Shown piece by piece: positions 24,701 through 54,000 of a stretch of 64,000 nt of DNA. A program made the translations under genes and the position numbers. The notes beneath the pieces are model-generated. The model ran no database searches. It was given only the letters and a program-made list of their open reading frames with translations, and was not told the origin of the DNA. Source of the DNA: Arbacia lixula (lineage: Eukaryota; Echinodermata; Echinoidea; Arbacioida; Arbaciidae); the NCBI GenBank assembly GCA_963669155.1, contig OZ022589.1, forward strand, positions 21,816,886 to 21,880,885, in the 5' to 3' direction. The first letter of the stretch is position 1, and every line of letters begins with the position of its first letter.

Positions 24701-25943
24701 ATCATTGTTAGGGCGTATTACAGAATTCCATCCTTTTTGTAAAAGGAATACACAACTTTTCTTCAACATACAACATAATGCACGCATGGTTAACAATCTG
24801 TCTAGTAATAACACCTGCATATGTGACTACTTCTGCATTCATCAAATCAATCTGTACAACTTGGCAGATTAGAATACATAGGAAAGCAAACCGAGGTAGT
24901 GACTAAAAGAGGTAGAGACTACCTTTTCTGATAATCTTGATACCTTTCCCCTCGACTTTCTTCTTACTCTCTCCATGGCCACATGAAATCATCTGCAAAC
25001 CAAAGCTAAAGCTAACCATTTATGGTAAATAAGAATGCAACTTTAACACACTTCTTTTCTGGAAAGACAGGAAAATAATGTACCATAAAAGCCATCCTAC
25101 CATGGGGAAAAAACACCTTTTACAAAAGATGAGGACCTTCAAAGCAAATGTAGGAAAGATGCAATGGTTCTTCTGGTTTCCATTTTCTACAGAAAGACAA
25201 GAAGACAATGTTATATAATAAACCACCCAACCCTGGAAAGATGAGCACCAGCTGTCAAAGGATGAGCAGACATAAATCTCACAGAGATATAGCGTTGCTG
25301 TTTTTTCTTAAAGCAGTTTTTGGTATCCTTCCTGGCAGGTCAGACTTGTAACAGGTTGTCCATAACCTTACGATGCAAAACATGAGCAGATATAAATCTT
25401 GGCGATGTGCATTTTATCTAATTTGCGTGTTCTGGAGAAAGACACAATCATATTATTAACTAGAAGCCACCATACTCCAGTATAACAAATGATGCTTATA
25501 TAAGTCTGGGAAGATAACCATAGGTTCAGTGTAAATGAAAGGTTTTATGCAGCTGTAAATATCTCTGTTTATCCATTGTAATTTGGGTGAAACCATGAAA
25601 CGAATGACTATGAAACGAGCCCCTCCCATCCACTTCAAACACTACTGGAATATGCTGTTTAGGATTGTTTTCCAACAAGCGTCCACGATAGCTTCATAGG
25701 TAAGTTTGATGCATGATAATACATAGACAGATAGTTATATCGCTGGTACTAGTACAGATTTGCCTTCATGAAGATGGAGCCTGGGATGATGAGTGGTCAA
25801 ACAGTAATACAACCAGACTGCAACTTTCTGGTGGAATGGTGAGCAAGCAGATCAAGAATCAAGGAGTCTCTCGTTTTCTATGTTCTCATCCAGTCTTGTC
25901 ACTCTCCCTGCTCAGGTGGACTTGGAAGAGCTGGGCTTTGTTT
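21751..25943. other. Region between RBM48 and NMT without recognised coding sequence
   Basis: This lies beyond the NMT stop codon on the minus strand and beyond RBM48 on the plus strand. It is AT-rich with scattered short frames and no motif I recognise. Part of it is probably the NMT 3' untranslated region. Confidence 0.5.
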
Positions 25944-40162
<14,219 letters not shown>

Positions 40163-40478
40163 ATTTTTTGTCAAAATGAGTGAATAAGCAATATTCAAAA
40201 ATGTTATCTCCGACTGAAAAATAATCTATGCAATACTTCATCAAAAACTTTTAAAGTTGAACAAAGTTATTTTTTGTACAAACATATCCTTTAAATATAT
40301 CGATTAGCACAAATATAAATTTAATTATGTACAACTTCATGACCAGTCCATAAGATTGCGCATGCGCGGTGGCGCTTAGATACGTGAAGCTAAATAATAA
40401 TCACGGAGAGAAATTGAAGAAATACGACTACAACGGTGTTTAATTTTATTTTACAGCTCTAGCACGTTTGATAAGCAC
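40163..40478. promoter_or_regulatory. Probable bidirectional promoter of NMT and CLXN
   Basis: Only 316 bases separate the NMT start codon (minus) from the CLXN start codon (plus). At 40357-40368 lies TGCGCATGCGCG, a perfect NRF1-type palindrome, a factor common at TATA-less and bidirectional promoters. No TATA box is evident. The NMT start AATATGGCGG resembles a YY1-type initiation site. A TTTTACAG (40449-40456) just before the CLXN start might be an acceptor for an untranslated first exon, in which case the CLXN start site lies further left. Confidence 0.65.
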
Positions 40479-43400
40479 ATGTACAGCATGAAAGGTGGCG
40501 GCAAAAATGCAGGAGGTCGAAAAGATTGTCACTGTAAGTTTTAATGTGTTGTTTATGTTACACTTAGAACTTTTCACGATGATAATTATTGGCTGCAGCT
40601 GCAGTAATAGACTGGAGCATACCCACCTCGCTAGCTCTGTCCAGCCGGCCGGTCCCGGCGCGCACCGACCCGGCACAGTGCCCGGGCGGTCGCAATCGGT
40701 ACAAAACATGGTGGTCCAGGCATAGGCATAGGCCTATAGAACCTCAGTTCACGAAAACGAATTACACTTTGACAAATGTTCTCAAGCCAATTCATATTCA
40801 ATTCGATTCGGAACATGTTTATGATACTTCATTTACTGATTTAGATGTAGGCCTAGGTGTAGACTCTATATATGAAAGTCACATACTAGGCCTATTGAGG
40901 ATTTCATTTTGAGGAAATTGATTGAGGCTGCCTTGAGCCTAGACCGAAAAATCAGTCTCTGTAGGACGTTGGATGCGCTGAGATTGCATCTGGCTCCTCT
41001 GAACGCCCGGGGGTATGTCCAAAAATGTCATTTCGATTAAAGAATACCCCGAATGAGACGGTTATTCCTGTCTACCTTGAGCCTATAAAAAAATGTTTGA
41101 TTTTGGGGGGCATTTTTAATTAATTCTATTTGTCCAGCTTCTTATCAAGAAGTAAGATTAACTTGTTAAACTAGGTTATGGGTATTAAATACTTCCTCGG
41201 ACAGCGATTTTATTAATTTTGATGGGAAATTAAATAAAAACAAAACAAAGTTTGTGTTACAAGCAAATAAAAAAGATGTATTACTAATCTAATGCATGTA
41301 CTTCTACTAGGACTTGTACTATTCTAGATTCGGTTTGGGTCTAAAGTTAAATTTGTAGAATGACTTGTGATCAAAACTTATGGTGGTATCTTGAAAGATG
41401 TGATTTACTGATGTGTGTCATTGTGTGTTGTTTCCACAGTCACTAAGGAAGAGCAGGAGTCGCTCCACAAGATGTTCAAGGAGCTGACCAAGGAGAACTG
41501 TGGCTCCATCAGGGAGGACAAGCTGGATCGGTCTCAGTTCAGGGAAGTGCTCCACTCCACCTTCAAGATGACTGATGATGTCTTAATGGACAGGAGTGAG
41601 TATTGTGATGGTTTATTCAAGGAACCGAATTAATTGCATCATCTATTGTTTCTCCGCAAAACGTTCAACTCTTTGAATAAATGCAGGTCTGTCCTTCTGG
41701 GGAGTCATGAATACCACTAAACAAGATAATGACAGCCTGGCCTAGTCTTTGAGGGTCTACTGAAGATTTTGCATTTTGTTACTGCATGATGAATTGAATG
41801 AATTACATAATCTATCATCTCCCTGCAAAATATTTAATCCTTGAAATAAACACCTGTCCTACTATACAAATAAAGAAGAGAATAGAAGCCTATGGTATTG
41901 GTTCCTATGTATCGTGTCATTATCATAAGCCAATTGGCGTTATCCTGGTGCACAGCGGTGCTGCCCGGCAGGCAGTATAATGTAGATGGCATGGTTTTCT
42001 TTTTGTCTGTTGCTATTTTCTCTTCTTTTTCTGAGATGTTGAAAACATACAACCTGACAACCTGTACATACAATGTGTATGTATAAGTTATTGACTGACA
42101 AGCAATAATCAATGTTTACCCATTAAGATGGTAGTTATGTATCTTCCTTTTCTTGTGTCATATCCGTGATTTCTAGTCCTGAGAGCATTCGACAAAGACA
42201 ACGATGCTTGCATCAACCTCCCTGAGTGGATCAGTGGACTTTCTGTGTTTCTGAAAGGGACATTAGAGGAAAAAATACATTGTGAGTACAGTAATACATG
42301 TGGAAAGAGTTTCATTAAGCTTACATACATTTCAAAAGCTACATCAATAAATTCAGAGAATTTAGGATGAGTTTGTCCTTGATCTACATTATGAAGCCCC
42401 GATTCATTTGCCTGTATAGTAACAAAACCTGGGCCCCGTATTTCAAAGAGTTTTGATGATCTGAATCAATAAAAATTCTGATCTTTAACATGTTCAGAAT
42501 TAAGAACGATATTTATCAAGTAGCTATCAATTACAATTCTTTATTTATAAGACGATATTAGAGAATATGGTAGTATGACATGGAAACGAACGGCACAAGA
42601 TAGATCAAAATGGAAAAATGATGAGGAGGCCTTCCTTCAGCAGTTTAGAGGAATAGGCTAGAGATAGATAAGAAAGGGCCTCTGTATTAACTCTGTGGGG
42701 TGAAAAGCATTGGGAGAGAATGTGTCATTCTGTCATGAAATTAATGATTTGCACCATGAACATGAAGTAATTAATTGTAATCCTATCCATAGTAAATCAA
42801 TGTGGACAAAGTCACTTGACAAAGTGATAAAAGTTATCACTTGTACATTGCAAGAACCAGCACCAGGGATGGCATTCTGAAAACAAATTGTAGTTTTGAC
42901 ATGAGTCCCCTACAAACCATTACTGTGATTGGCCGATTGGCCGATTTGATTTTCTTGAGTCAGTTTTCAGAATAACAACTGACTAAAGCTAAGGCAGTTT
43001 GGGGCTTAAATTCCTTTCAGACTGCAGTACTAGTACCTGATTGTATTCGTGGTCAAGTGCTGGGGCCCTATTCATGAAACCTTACTAGCCTACCGGTAGT
43101 TACTAAAATGCATGTAGATGAATGCACTTTAGCAACTAGCTAGGCCTAGAAAGTTTTCATGAATATGGCCCCTGGTGGTTTTCTGAAAGAAACTTCGGTC
43201 AAAAACTGTCTTTTCAATAGCAAAGTCGGTTGGTATTTTGAAGACCGACTTAGGTCAACAAATGTGCCAATCCGTCAATCACGGTTATGGATCGTAGAGG
43301 ACTTAATTCAAAACTTTAAAGACAGCCAGTCCCTTTTTCAGATCACCACAAAACCATCGAAACATTGGCAAAACATATAGAGAAGTGTTAGCAAGCTCTA

Positions 43401-46400
43401 TATTCACAATTTGAAACTGATACGTAGTGTAAAAGTCAAATAATGCACGTAAACAACGTCTGATTAATAGTCTTTACCTCAGGCTCTTAGCAGTTTTTTT
43501 TGAAATATCTGCTTTATTGATTAATCTGTTTATTAAATTATTATAAAATGCATTATGAAAAAAAATGTTCTATGGAAGGAATCATCTCCAAAGTTTGATA
43601 GTTACTCATAAAATTAGGATTTCACACACGCATAATAACCACATAGATACTGTAACAAAGACTAATACTTTTTTTGTGGTACGAAAAAAGTCGGTTTGAA
43701 ATTTAACGGCTGAAATTTTTTACATAATTATACAGAAAGCTTCAACATGCTATATTCTTGGAAATGGTCTTGAATCACACTTTCTTCAATTTACGATCGT
43801 GGTAGACAATTTCACATTTTAAGCTTGCAAAAGGGACGGACAATCTTTAAACTTAAGTTTGTTTAGAGAATACTACCCCAGGGGGGTGTTTCACCAAGCT
43901 ACAAACGACTGTTGATCCCTTCTTGTGCTAAATCAGATTCTCAATGAACAAAGTGTGGAATCGCATTTAGCACAAGAAGGGATCACCAGTCGTTCGTAAA
44001 GTTGTTTGTAACTTACAAACAGCTTGGTGAACCATCCCACAGGGCTACAGGAACAACACATGCTCTTTTGTTGTTTTTGGTTAGTGTCAGACAGCATCAA
44101 ATCATAACTCGTTTATTGAATCTGTGTCCCCGCGTAGTCTGCTTCAAGGTCTACGACCTGAACGGTGATGGCTTCATCTCGAGAGAAGAGATGTTCCACC
44201 TTCTCAAGACGTCGATGGTCAAGCAGCCGACGGAGGAAGACCCGGAAGAAGGCATCAAGGACCTTGTGGAGATTACCATCAAGAAGATGGTAGGTGACAG
44301 TCAAAGTCTCAACCACGGCTTTTAACCCTTTGTGTACCGGCTAAACTGCTCTATAGGATTTGTGAGCATTACAGGTGACAAAATGCTCAAAGGAATTGGC
44401 ATCGGGTAAAGGGAAAGGGAAGAAAGGGAAGGAGCCGCAGTTTTAAACCGTGGTATATTTTGTCCAGTTCAGCATGTAACATGATGCTGTTTAGGCTAAG
44501 GCATGATGTTTCATGCTGAACTGGACAAAATATACCACTGTTTAAAACTGAGGCTCCTTCCATTTCTTCCCTTTCCCTTTACCCCAATGCCAATTCCTTT
44601 GAGCTGTAGTGTACACGTGTACAATAATGTAAAGGGTTCCACCTGTCTGTGCCAGATAGATTTATGGGGATTACAGATGCAAGAATTCAAGTTATGTAAT
44701 AGAGTTGTTTTGTTGAATTGTTTTCATTCCAGTTTTGCAATGCTGCTATTTCAACAGTAGGTTATAAACTGAGCAGTGTGTACCATGCATTTTCTTTGTA
44801 AATTTAAAAATCGTAAGAAATTTTTATTTTCAAGCACCAGATTTACCCATTTCAAGAACAGAAGTTTGATTTGACAAATCAATTGTGCATTTGAATAGTG
44901 TTGAATTTAGTTGGTTAACCATCTGAACTGGGGGGTCAATTGATGAACAAAGTCCTTTTGGTGCTTTGATAAATAGCTGACGGAATTTTTGTTCCGTTGA
45001 TGGATTTGTTTGTCTTTTTGTCTTCGTTTTTTTTTTGTAGGATATTGATCATGATGGAAGATTATCCTCAAAGGATTTCCATGACTCAATCCTCATAGAA
45101 CCTCTGATGCTTGAATGTTTCGGTAGATGCCTCCCTGAACAGAAGGTAGGTACCCGTAGAATGAGATTGAATCCTCATGAATGCAAGGCTTTCTGTATCG
45201 TTCACCTAGAGTAGGAATTAAGTGCAACTGCCATGATGAACAAAATGACCTACATTTTGAATGGTGGTCTAATTCAGAACCAAATCTAAACTTACTTTGG
45301 AGTACATCAAGATGTAAAAATATGTTCCACTGTAACAAAATCTTGAATCAGTAAAGATTAAATATTTAACTGTCTTAAATGATATTGACCATATGTGATC
45401 CATATTAGAGGGTAGATACAGGTATTTATAGCAGTGTGGGTATTTTAAGTCTTAGCCTAGGGTGTGGGCTTACAATCCATTTTTTCTAATGGCAGATTAT
45501 CCCTTTTCCCCCTTAGCAATCTGGGGGGGGGGGGGGGGGGGGGGGGAGGTGGTTTCACCAAGCTGTTCTTCAGCTAAGAATGACTGATGATCCTTTCTTG
45601 TGCTTAATCAGATTCTCAATGATTTTGATTCCCATCAGCTAAAGCTCAAATCTGACATTTAAAAATTATGATTCTTGTTGTTAACAAGCATCTGCATACA
45701 TACAAAGTTAATGATTTGTTAAATTTGATTAGGATTGTTGGAAATTAACTCCCGCTCTGGTTAAACAGGAACAAATTGGGGTATCTGATTTAGCACAAGA
45801 AATCTAGGGGCACCAGTTGTGCGTAAAGTCATTCTTAGCTTAAGAACAGCTGCGTGGAACACCCGGCCCCCGGGCCTGCTCTCTTTCATCCTTCCTCATG
45901 GATCCAAAGCCTAGACCCTGGACTGATTAAATATATGCATGATCCTATACTTTGTCCCACTTCAGACATAACAATTTTTTCTTCTGTTGCACTTTGGTAT
46001 GTAGCATGATTTGATATTACATGTGAGATCAATCCTCAAATATACAATGATAAAAAGTATCAGTTGAATATGTACAGAATCTGATTGGCCTAAAGCTTAG
46101 GATGTTCATACCCATAAGAAAGTTCAATTATCATTTTTAAAATTAAAATTGCTAATGGATGAGCAACCAGCCTGGCCCATGAATTATCATGTGATCATGT
46201 GATATTATCAAGTGATGTTATCATGTGATTTTATCATGTGATACATTTGGCTGACTGTTTTTGTGTGTATAATGCATCCAATATAATGACAGTTGTGGGC
46301 AGGTAAAGACCTCAGGGATATTGATCGCGTGACTTCCAATCTGTTGGATACTTGGATACCCAAACCATAGCTAAAGTACACTAATTGCTCTTTAGCTCTT

Positions 46401-49400
46401 AATATTTAGCTAGACCATGAAAAGAGGAGAATTAGTTGTATGAGTACTACGACACCTGCATGTATTTGTTATATCTTGGATTATAATTGCCTGAATGCTA
46501 GGCTATACATGTATGCAAAATTAGTTTCATTAACACCTCTCAAGGACATAATTCTTTAACTTTTTATGATTTCCTTCAGCTCTTCACTGATCTCCTTCTG
46601 TAATACAGTATTTCCTCTATTAAACAAATTATTTATTGAAGTTTTATTGTTTATTGTTGTGTTCATCTTCAGTACATATTAATTGCTTGATTCATGCATT
46701 GCCCTGACACAGCAGACTTTAAACAGACTTATGTGCCCAGCTCAAGCCTTTACGATCTTGTTTATAACATGTAGCCATGCAGAACGAAGTGACACATAAG
46801 GTGGCGCTCTCCTGTTATTTATTTTATTTAGAATATTTATGAATCATCCTACATAAGGCAGTTGAGTTTAACTCTCTCAGCACCAGGACCATGTTGCATA
46901 AAACTTACCATTGATGGTAACTTTACTATTAATAGCAACTTCTGTGGAAACCTTGAATTTGATTGGCTGTCCAGCGATGTTACTATGGTAGTTACCATTC
47001 ATGGCAGAGTTACCATTAATGGTAAGTTTTATGCAACAGGGCCCAGGCTAGGGAAGGTCCATTGAATACACATCTCATGCACTTATGATACTGAGGGGAT
47101 TAAAGAAATATGGAGAAATGGTGGATATGGGTCCCATTCCTGTGCAATTTCATGAGTTTTCAATAACAATCTTTAGTTCATGCTTTAGTTCCTGCTACTC
47201 TATATTACATTACCCCTTCGGTACCAAGTCAGAACTAGGCTATTCATACTTCACATTTATAGGACCATGGTAATGAGAGGATAAAATGGAAAAACAGTTT
47301 GTAAGCTTTCTTCAAACAGCATATCATACATGTAGTATGTGCATCAAAAGAAGAGAGAACAAAATCTAAACCTCTTCTAATTACAGTTGTAACTAGAGTA
47401 AGATGTTTCCCTCTTAATCTGTTCTCACTCCTTTTTTTAATCCCTTAATCCTGGTCCACTGTAGACCTGTGATTGTTTCTTAGAGGATTGCAGGAGGCAC
47501 ATGGAAGAAGATCTGCTTTTCCCAGAGTCAGTAGCCTTCGTTTCCACTCGCTCTTTGTGCTGGTCTCTCTCTGTCTGTCTCTCAAACTGTGTTCACACGG
47601 TAGCCATTCGCCCCTCCCATTCGACATGTGCAGTTGAGGCCCAAAGTTTACATACACCATGGAATTCAGTGGAATTTCTCTTGCCAAACATCATAAAATC
47701 TACTACACACCATGTATCCTCAGAAATATAGATACTACCATGACGAATTTGGCATCAAATGAAAGAGCGTATTACCCTCTTTTACATGATTGGGATTTTG
47801 ATTATACGTGTATGCCAAGATGGTCAATGGCTTTCTCATGGTGGGGACATGTAGCAAATGAACTGCCCTCTAAGAAGGCTGTTCATGCACATGGCAGCAG
47901 CAAATGCCTACCGTGTGAACGAACCCATATATCAGCATACCCATTGTATTCAACAAAACTGTCATGTACCCACATTCTCTATTCTCCTTACCGGCTTGTG
48001 CTTTGTGTCTTCAAATGTATCAGCATATCTTTTTTTTTATGTTTGGCTTTGTGTGTGCTATTTATTACATTCCATTGGTGAACATGGGGCATGTATGTGT
48101 GTAAAGTTTGCATGGCATAGATGTTAGTTTGATGAGTGGATAGGAACATGTATGTTTGAGGTCAGAAACATTTAACTTTGTTTGAAGGTCTTCCTCTGCA
48201 TACCCATATTGCAGGCAATATCTGGAAAAAGAAATATTCATCATGATTTTGAGATATGTACGTGGCATCGCAGTGATGCAATTACATACACCTATTGCTC
48301 GCATGTACTGTATACAAGAAATGACACTTGTTTTTGTTAAGGTACAGCAGCATAACAGATATGTTCATGTACATATTATGCTTGGATGTTAGTGGTAATA
48401 ATGCATTACTCTAACTGACTTTGGGCCCGGCTTTGCAACATACAAATAGACTCTTCAGTTCAGTTCATATCCGTAGTAGATCATCATTTATTTTGAGGCG
48501 TGCTTACAATTCATGTGTCTAAAGAGAAGGCTATTCACAGCGCTTAACCAGCCTGTTAATTCTAACCCTCAATCCATCTAGTATCATGGTAAGGATCTTT
48601 CATGTGGCATGCATTTATTGTTTGCATAGAAAAGCTTCAAACACACCCTGAGACCATAAACATATGTTTTGCAGCAGTATGTCTTTATCAACTCAGAGTA
48701 TCATATAGGAATAGTATAGGAATAGGATTTCATTAAGTTACATTTCATTGCATGATGCCCCTAAACTGCTTCTCACCCCCCCCCCCCTCCTCCACCTCCA
48801 CCCCATCCGCTCTACCCCTTCCCACCCCCACCCCCCTCCCCACCCCAACACCCCCCATTCTGACCCTCCCCCACCCCAATACCCTTCATCCATCCAGGGC
48901 CATGTTGCATATGTAGGTTTTCCATTCTTTTTATATACCACCAATGGTAACTACCATGGCAGCAGGTGAAATAATGAGGGCTCATTGGCTGTTGCCATGG
49001 TAGTTACCATTGATGGTAAGTTGCAATAATTGAAAACCATATGCAACATGGCGCTGACATTACCCATGCTGTGGTGTCATTTTCTTCTGTAGCTGATTTC
49101 AATGGCATATATTGGTTTGTTTTCTATAAAGCTTGTGTTGGCAGTATTGGGAATATTTAAAACTTTGTTGTCTATACAAACATTCTGTGAAACATACTAT
49201 GTGCATGCTGTAAAATGTACACATTAATTGTGCTTGCAAAATCACCCATCGTTTGGTGCATAAAGTTAATGTGATATCTATCATTGTGCTGGGATTTGAG
49301 TTTTTGCTTTTTAAGTGTTTTGTTTTGTGGGCTCATTGGTGAACAGCAATATTCTTTGTGATGTGTGGAAATTTATTTTGTGGCTTTAATGATCAGACGA

Positions 49401-51025
49401 TTAATCAACGTTGATAATGATAAATGGATGTTCTCATATCACTAGAGACCTGTAGAAAGCATGCTCTATTACTTCAATACATAATGATTGCTACCAATGG
49501 TTGACGGTGCAATGTTTTAGCCATTATTTTTGAAATTCTTGACTTACTTTATGCATCCATTATAGAGCTCAGGCGTGGTATATATGATTCAGGTAAGTGC
49601 TCACGATAGGCTGAAATATAAGCCTTTGACCTGGAATATTTATACAAACCCTCTTCAATCCACCGCTTGTATGGCTGAAAGCAAGTCACCATCGGTTTAG
49701 AGAGAGTCCAGCTGTTCAAAACACAGCAACATTACGGCTTTTGAGGTGTATATGAACAGTGCTTTTGCAGCTCGCTGGGAACTTGCTTACTGATGTGCAT
49801 CGGTAATAATAGCGCTATATGGTATATGAAAGGGGCTAATGGCTGTTGTGCACTCATAACAACAACACTGAAACAAATTTTACCATGTGACAAAGGAATA
49901 TTTGCTCTATCCATATATACTAGAAATTCTCTCTGAATCCCACATTTTCTTTAAAAAATACTTAACGTAAAAAGTGTAACATTTTTTCTGACTCACCCCG
50001 TATGTCAATGGTTAACCTCCAAAACATGATGAAAATAGCTTTGGACCCATGAAATTTTTAGCACTTGATAGATTATAATACTGACATAAAAGCATCTGTA
50101 CAAATCAGTATGTATACTGTGGTAGCTATTATTAAGAAAAATGTGTTGCACACGAAATAATTTCAATGATGTTTCTCTATTCTTGCATATACTTTATGTA
50201 CTTTTTATGTCCAAGTTGTACACAGTTGGATATGTCTACATGGTAGGGGTGTGATTTTCTACCATGATTCAACATTTCTGTAAGAATGTAATTTTCTTTC
50301 TCCACAAAGGCCATGGATACCATACAAGAAGTCCAAAAAAACCAAGAGGGTTAAAACTAAATGCTGCTCCTGGAGTGATTCGGAGAGCGAAGAAGAAGAA
50401 AAGGACAGGCGCCCTCTCCTGCAGAGATTGGGAAAGGGTGATTGCAAGAAGTAACACTTCTACAGCAGCACCTTATATGGAGCCTGTTTTGGTGGGGAGA
50501 TTTTTTTTCTAATCTCTGCTGCTTGCTAAAAAATTTAAAGCTTGGCTTGGAGATAATTTCCTATCTCTTCTGCTTGCAGTACGATTCAAAGCTTTAACAA
50601 AAATTAAAGAGAGATATTTTTCAATGGTTGATGTTTGCACAATGATTTAAAGCATTGGTTAAAACATCTTCCTACACTGCTGCTTGCATTATAAATCAAT
50701 TTCGGGGAGATATTTTTTGATCTCTGCTGCTTTCAGTATAATCTAAAACTTTGGGGAGATAGTTTCATATATCTGCTGCTTGCAGTATAATGCAAATGTT
50801 GGGGGGGGGGGGATTTATTTTCCTATATCTTCTGCTGGCAGTATAATTCTAATCTTGGGGGATTTAATTTCCTATATCTGCTGCTTGCAGGATAATTCTA
50901 AGCTTGGGGGATTTATTTACCTATATCTACTGCTTGCAGGATAATTCTAAGCTTGGGGGATTTATTTACCTATATCTACTGCTTGCAGTATAATGCAAAG
51001 TTTTTTTTTTTTTTTTTTTTTTTAT

Positions 51026-51059
<34 letters not shown>

Positions 51060-54000
51060 ATTTCTATATCTGCTGCTGGCAGTATAATTCTAAGCTTAGG
51101 TGGTGGGGAGGGGGATATTTACCCATCTCTGCTGCTGGCAATATACATGTAGTGCAAAGCTTGTGGGGGGGGGGGATATTTCCTGTCTCTGCTCCATACT
51201 GTAGAATTCAAAGTTGTGAGAGAGATTTTCTCTGTTCACTGCATTAAATGATAGAAGGCTGGGGGTGGACCCGGTGGGGTAGATTTTCCATTTTATGCTG
51301 TGCTCGCATTATAATTCAAATCTGTGCAAAGCATTTAGCATGAGCGTGTTTAATTTGATCTACACATTTAAATCGTATTTATGCTGGCCTGATTTGGCCA
51401 GGCTGATTTCAATGGCTGGGTGGCCTGTGTACATTTTGTTTTTTTTGTTTGTTTCTGCTTGCATTGTAATACAAAACCATGCAAGAGTATTTAACTGCAA
51501 GAGCTGCTGTATTTGCTGCTTGGTTTGGTTCTGGTCTAATAGCTTCATGTGTGAAGTACAAACATTTGTGATACATAAACAATATGGCAAGAGCATAATG
51601 AATGCATTGTACAATAAATCTGTAAATATGCGTGTTTGAAAGAAAGAATCGTTTTAACAGAGGACTCTTTATATATATTTATATTTTTTATTGGACTCCA
51701 GGACATGTTGCATTTCTATATAAAGCTTTTTGATTGAAACTTACCATCTATTGGAACTAGTGAATTAACTGATAACAATCTACACTGTATGTACCTGCTT
51801 GGGCTTTGCGCTTTATCCTAACCATGGAGGCATTTTGTTTTCGGGTTGTCGGTCCGTCAGTTCATCCGTACGCAAGTCTATTCGTACATAAGTCCATCCG
51901 TCCGTCCGTAAGTTCGTTCCCCCGCCCATCCCGAATCCGTTTAAGCAATAACTTTAGAACCGTAAACCAGATTTGCTTCAAACTTGGTACATGTGTGTAT
52001 TGCTTCGGTCAATTCTGATGGAGGTCAAAGGTGAATGAACTTGGCAAAAATTGGCTAAAAATTGCCCCCAAATTGATATTTTTCACGATGAGCCCAAATC
52101 CAAATCCAAATCCAATGGTGCAACTCTAACCAAACATGGTACAGAGATGTATCACTTCATGGAGATAGACTGATGAGTGTTTGGGTACAATTCCTGAAGG
52201 GCAAAGGTCAATGAACTTTGCTGAAAATTAGCTAAAAGTTACCCCCAAAGTGATGTTATTCAAAATAAATCCAAATCCAATGGTGCAATACCAACCAAAC
52301 ATGGTGCAAAGATGGATCGCTAGTTGGGGATAGACTGACAACATTTTGGAGGAAATTTCTCAAGGTCAGAGGTTAAAGGTCAATAAACTTTGATAAAATT
52401 GGCTAAAAGTTGCCCCCCCCCCCCCAGATGACATTTTTATGCCTCCGCCACGAAGTGGCCGGAGGCATTATGTTTTCGGGTTGTCCGTCCGTCCGTCCGT
52501 ACGTCCGTCCCGAATCCGTTTAGGCAATATCTCGAGAACCGTTATCCAGATTTGCTTCAAACTTGGTACATGTGTGTATTGCATGAAACCAATGAAGTGT
52601 GTAAAATTGGGGTCAAATCTGATTGAGGTCAAAGGTCAAAGGTCAATGAACTTTGTAAAAATTGCCCAAAAAATGACCTTTTTCACAATAAATCCAAATC
52701 CAAGGATGCAGTTCTCATTAAACGTGGTACAAAGATAGATCACTACTTGGGGTTGGACAGGTGACATTTTTTGTAAAATTCCTGAAAGGTCAGAGGTCAA
52801 AGGTCAATGAAATTTGTGAAAATTTGGCAAAAATTGACCTTTTTCACAATAAATCCAAATCCAAGGATGCAATTCGTATTAAACATGGTACAAAGACAGA
52901 TCACTACTTGGGGATAGACTGGTGACATTTTTGGTAAAATTCCTGAAAGTTCAGAGGTCAAAGGTCAATGAACTTTGCCAAAATTGGCTAGAAATTGCCC
53001 CAAACTTTAAACTTTTCACAATAAATCCAAATCCAATGGTGCAATTCCAACCAAACATAGTGAAACGATGGATCACTACTTGGGGGTAGACTGGTGACAT
53101 TGTTGGTGAAATTTGCTGGAAGGTCAGAGGTCAAAGGTCAATGAACTTTGTAAAAATTGATATTTTTCACAATAAACCCAAATCCAAATCCAATGGCGCA
53201 ATTCTAACCAAACATGTTACAGAGATGTATCATTTCATGGAGGTAGACTGGTGAAAGTTTGGGCAAAACTCCTGAGAGTTCAAAGGTCAAAGGTCAATGA
53301 ACTTTGCCAAAAATTAGCCAAAAATTGCCTTCAAAGTGTTAATTTTCAAAATATATCCAAATCCAATATAGCAGTACAAACCAAATATGGTGCAAAGATG
53401 GATCACTACTAGACTGATGACATTTTTGGTGAAATTTCTCATAGGTCAGGGATCAAAGGTCAATGAACTTTGCCAAAATTGGCTAAAAATTGCCCCCAAA
53501 TAGATATTTTTCACATTGAATGCAATACTAATGATTCAATTCAAACCAAACATAGTACAGAGATGTATCACTTCATGGAGGTAGACTGGTGAAGTTTTGG
53601 TAAAATTCCTGAAAAGTCAAAGGTCAATGAACTTCACCCCAAATTGGCCAATTTTAAACAAACTTGATACAAGGATGGATTTAGACAGACTGGTTAGATT
53701 GCAAGTCAAAGAAGTAAGAGGTCAAAAGTCAATGCTAAACTTGAAAAAACACAATCTGATATTTTTATTTCACATAGGAGCAATGGTACATTGCCCACCA
53801 AACATACACATTTTCTGAGAATAGCAAAGAGGCGGAGGCATATTTATCGACTGCGTGGCAGTCGAATTGCTCTAGTTCACATTGAATCCAAATCTAATTA
53901 TTCAATTCAAACCAAACATGGTACTGACATGTATCACTTCATGGAGGTAGACTAATGAAAATTTGGGTGAATTTCCTGAAAGGTGAAAGGTCAATGAACT

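Noticed and set aside
24900-24998. Exon-like stretch on the minus strand after GTTTGCAG (MISCGHGESKKKVEGKG)
   Set aside because: A fair acceptor and an open frame, but it matches no known protein and is not needed for NMT, whose end is accounted for.
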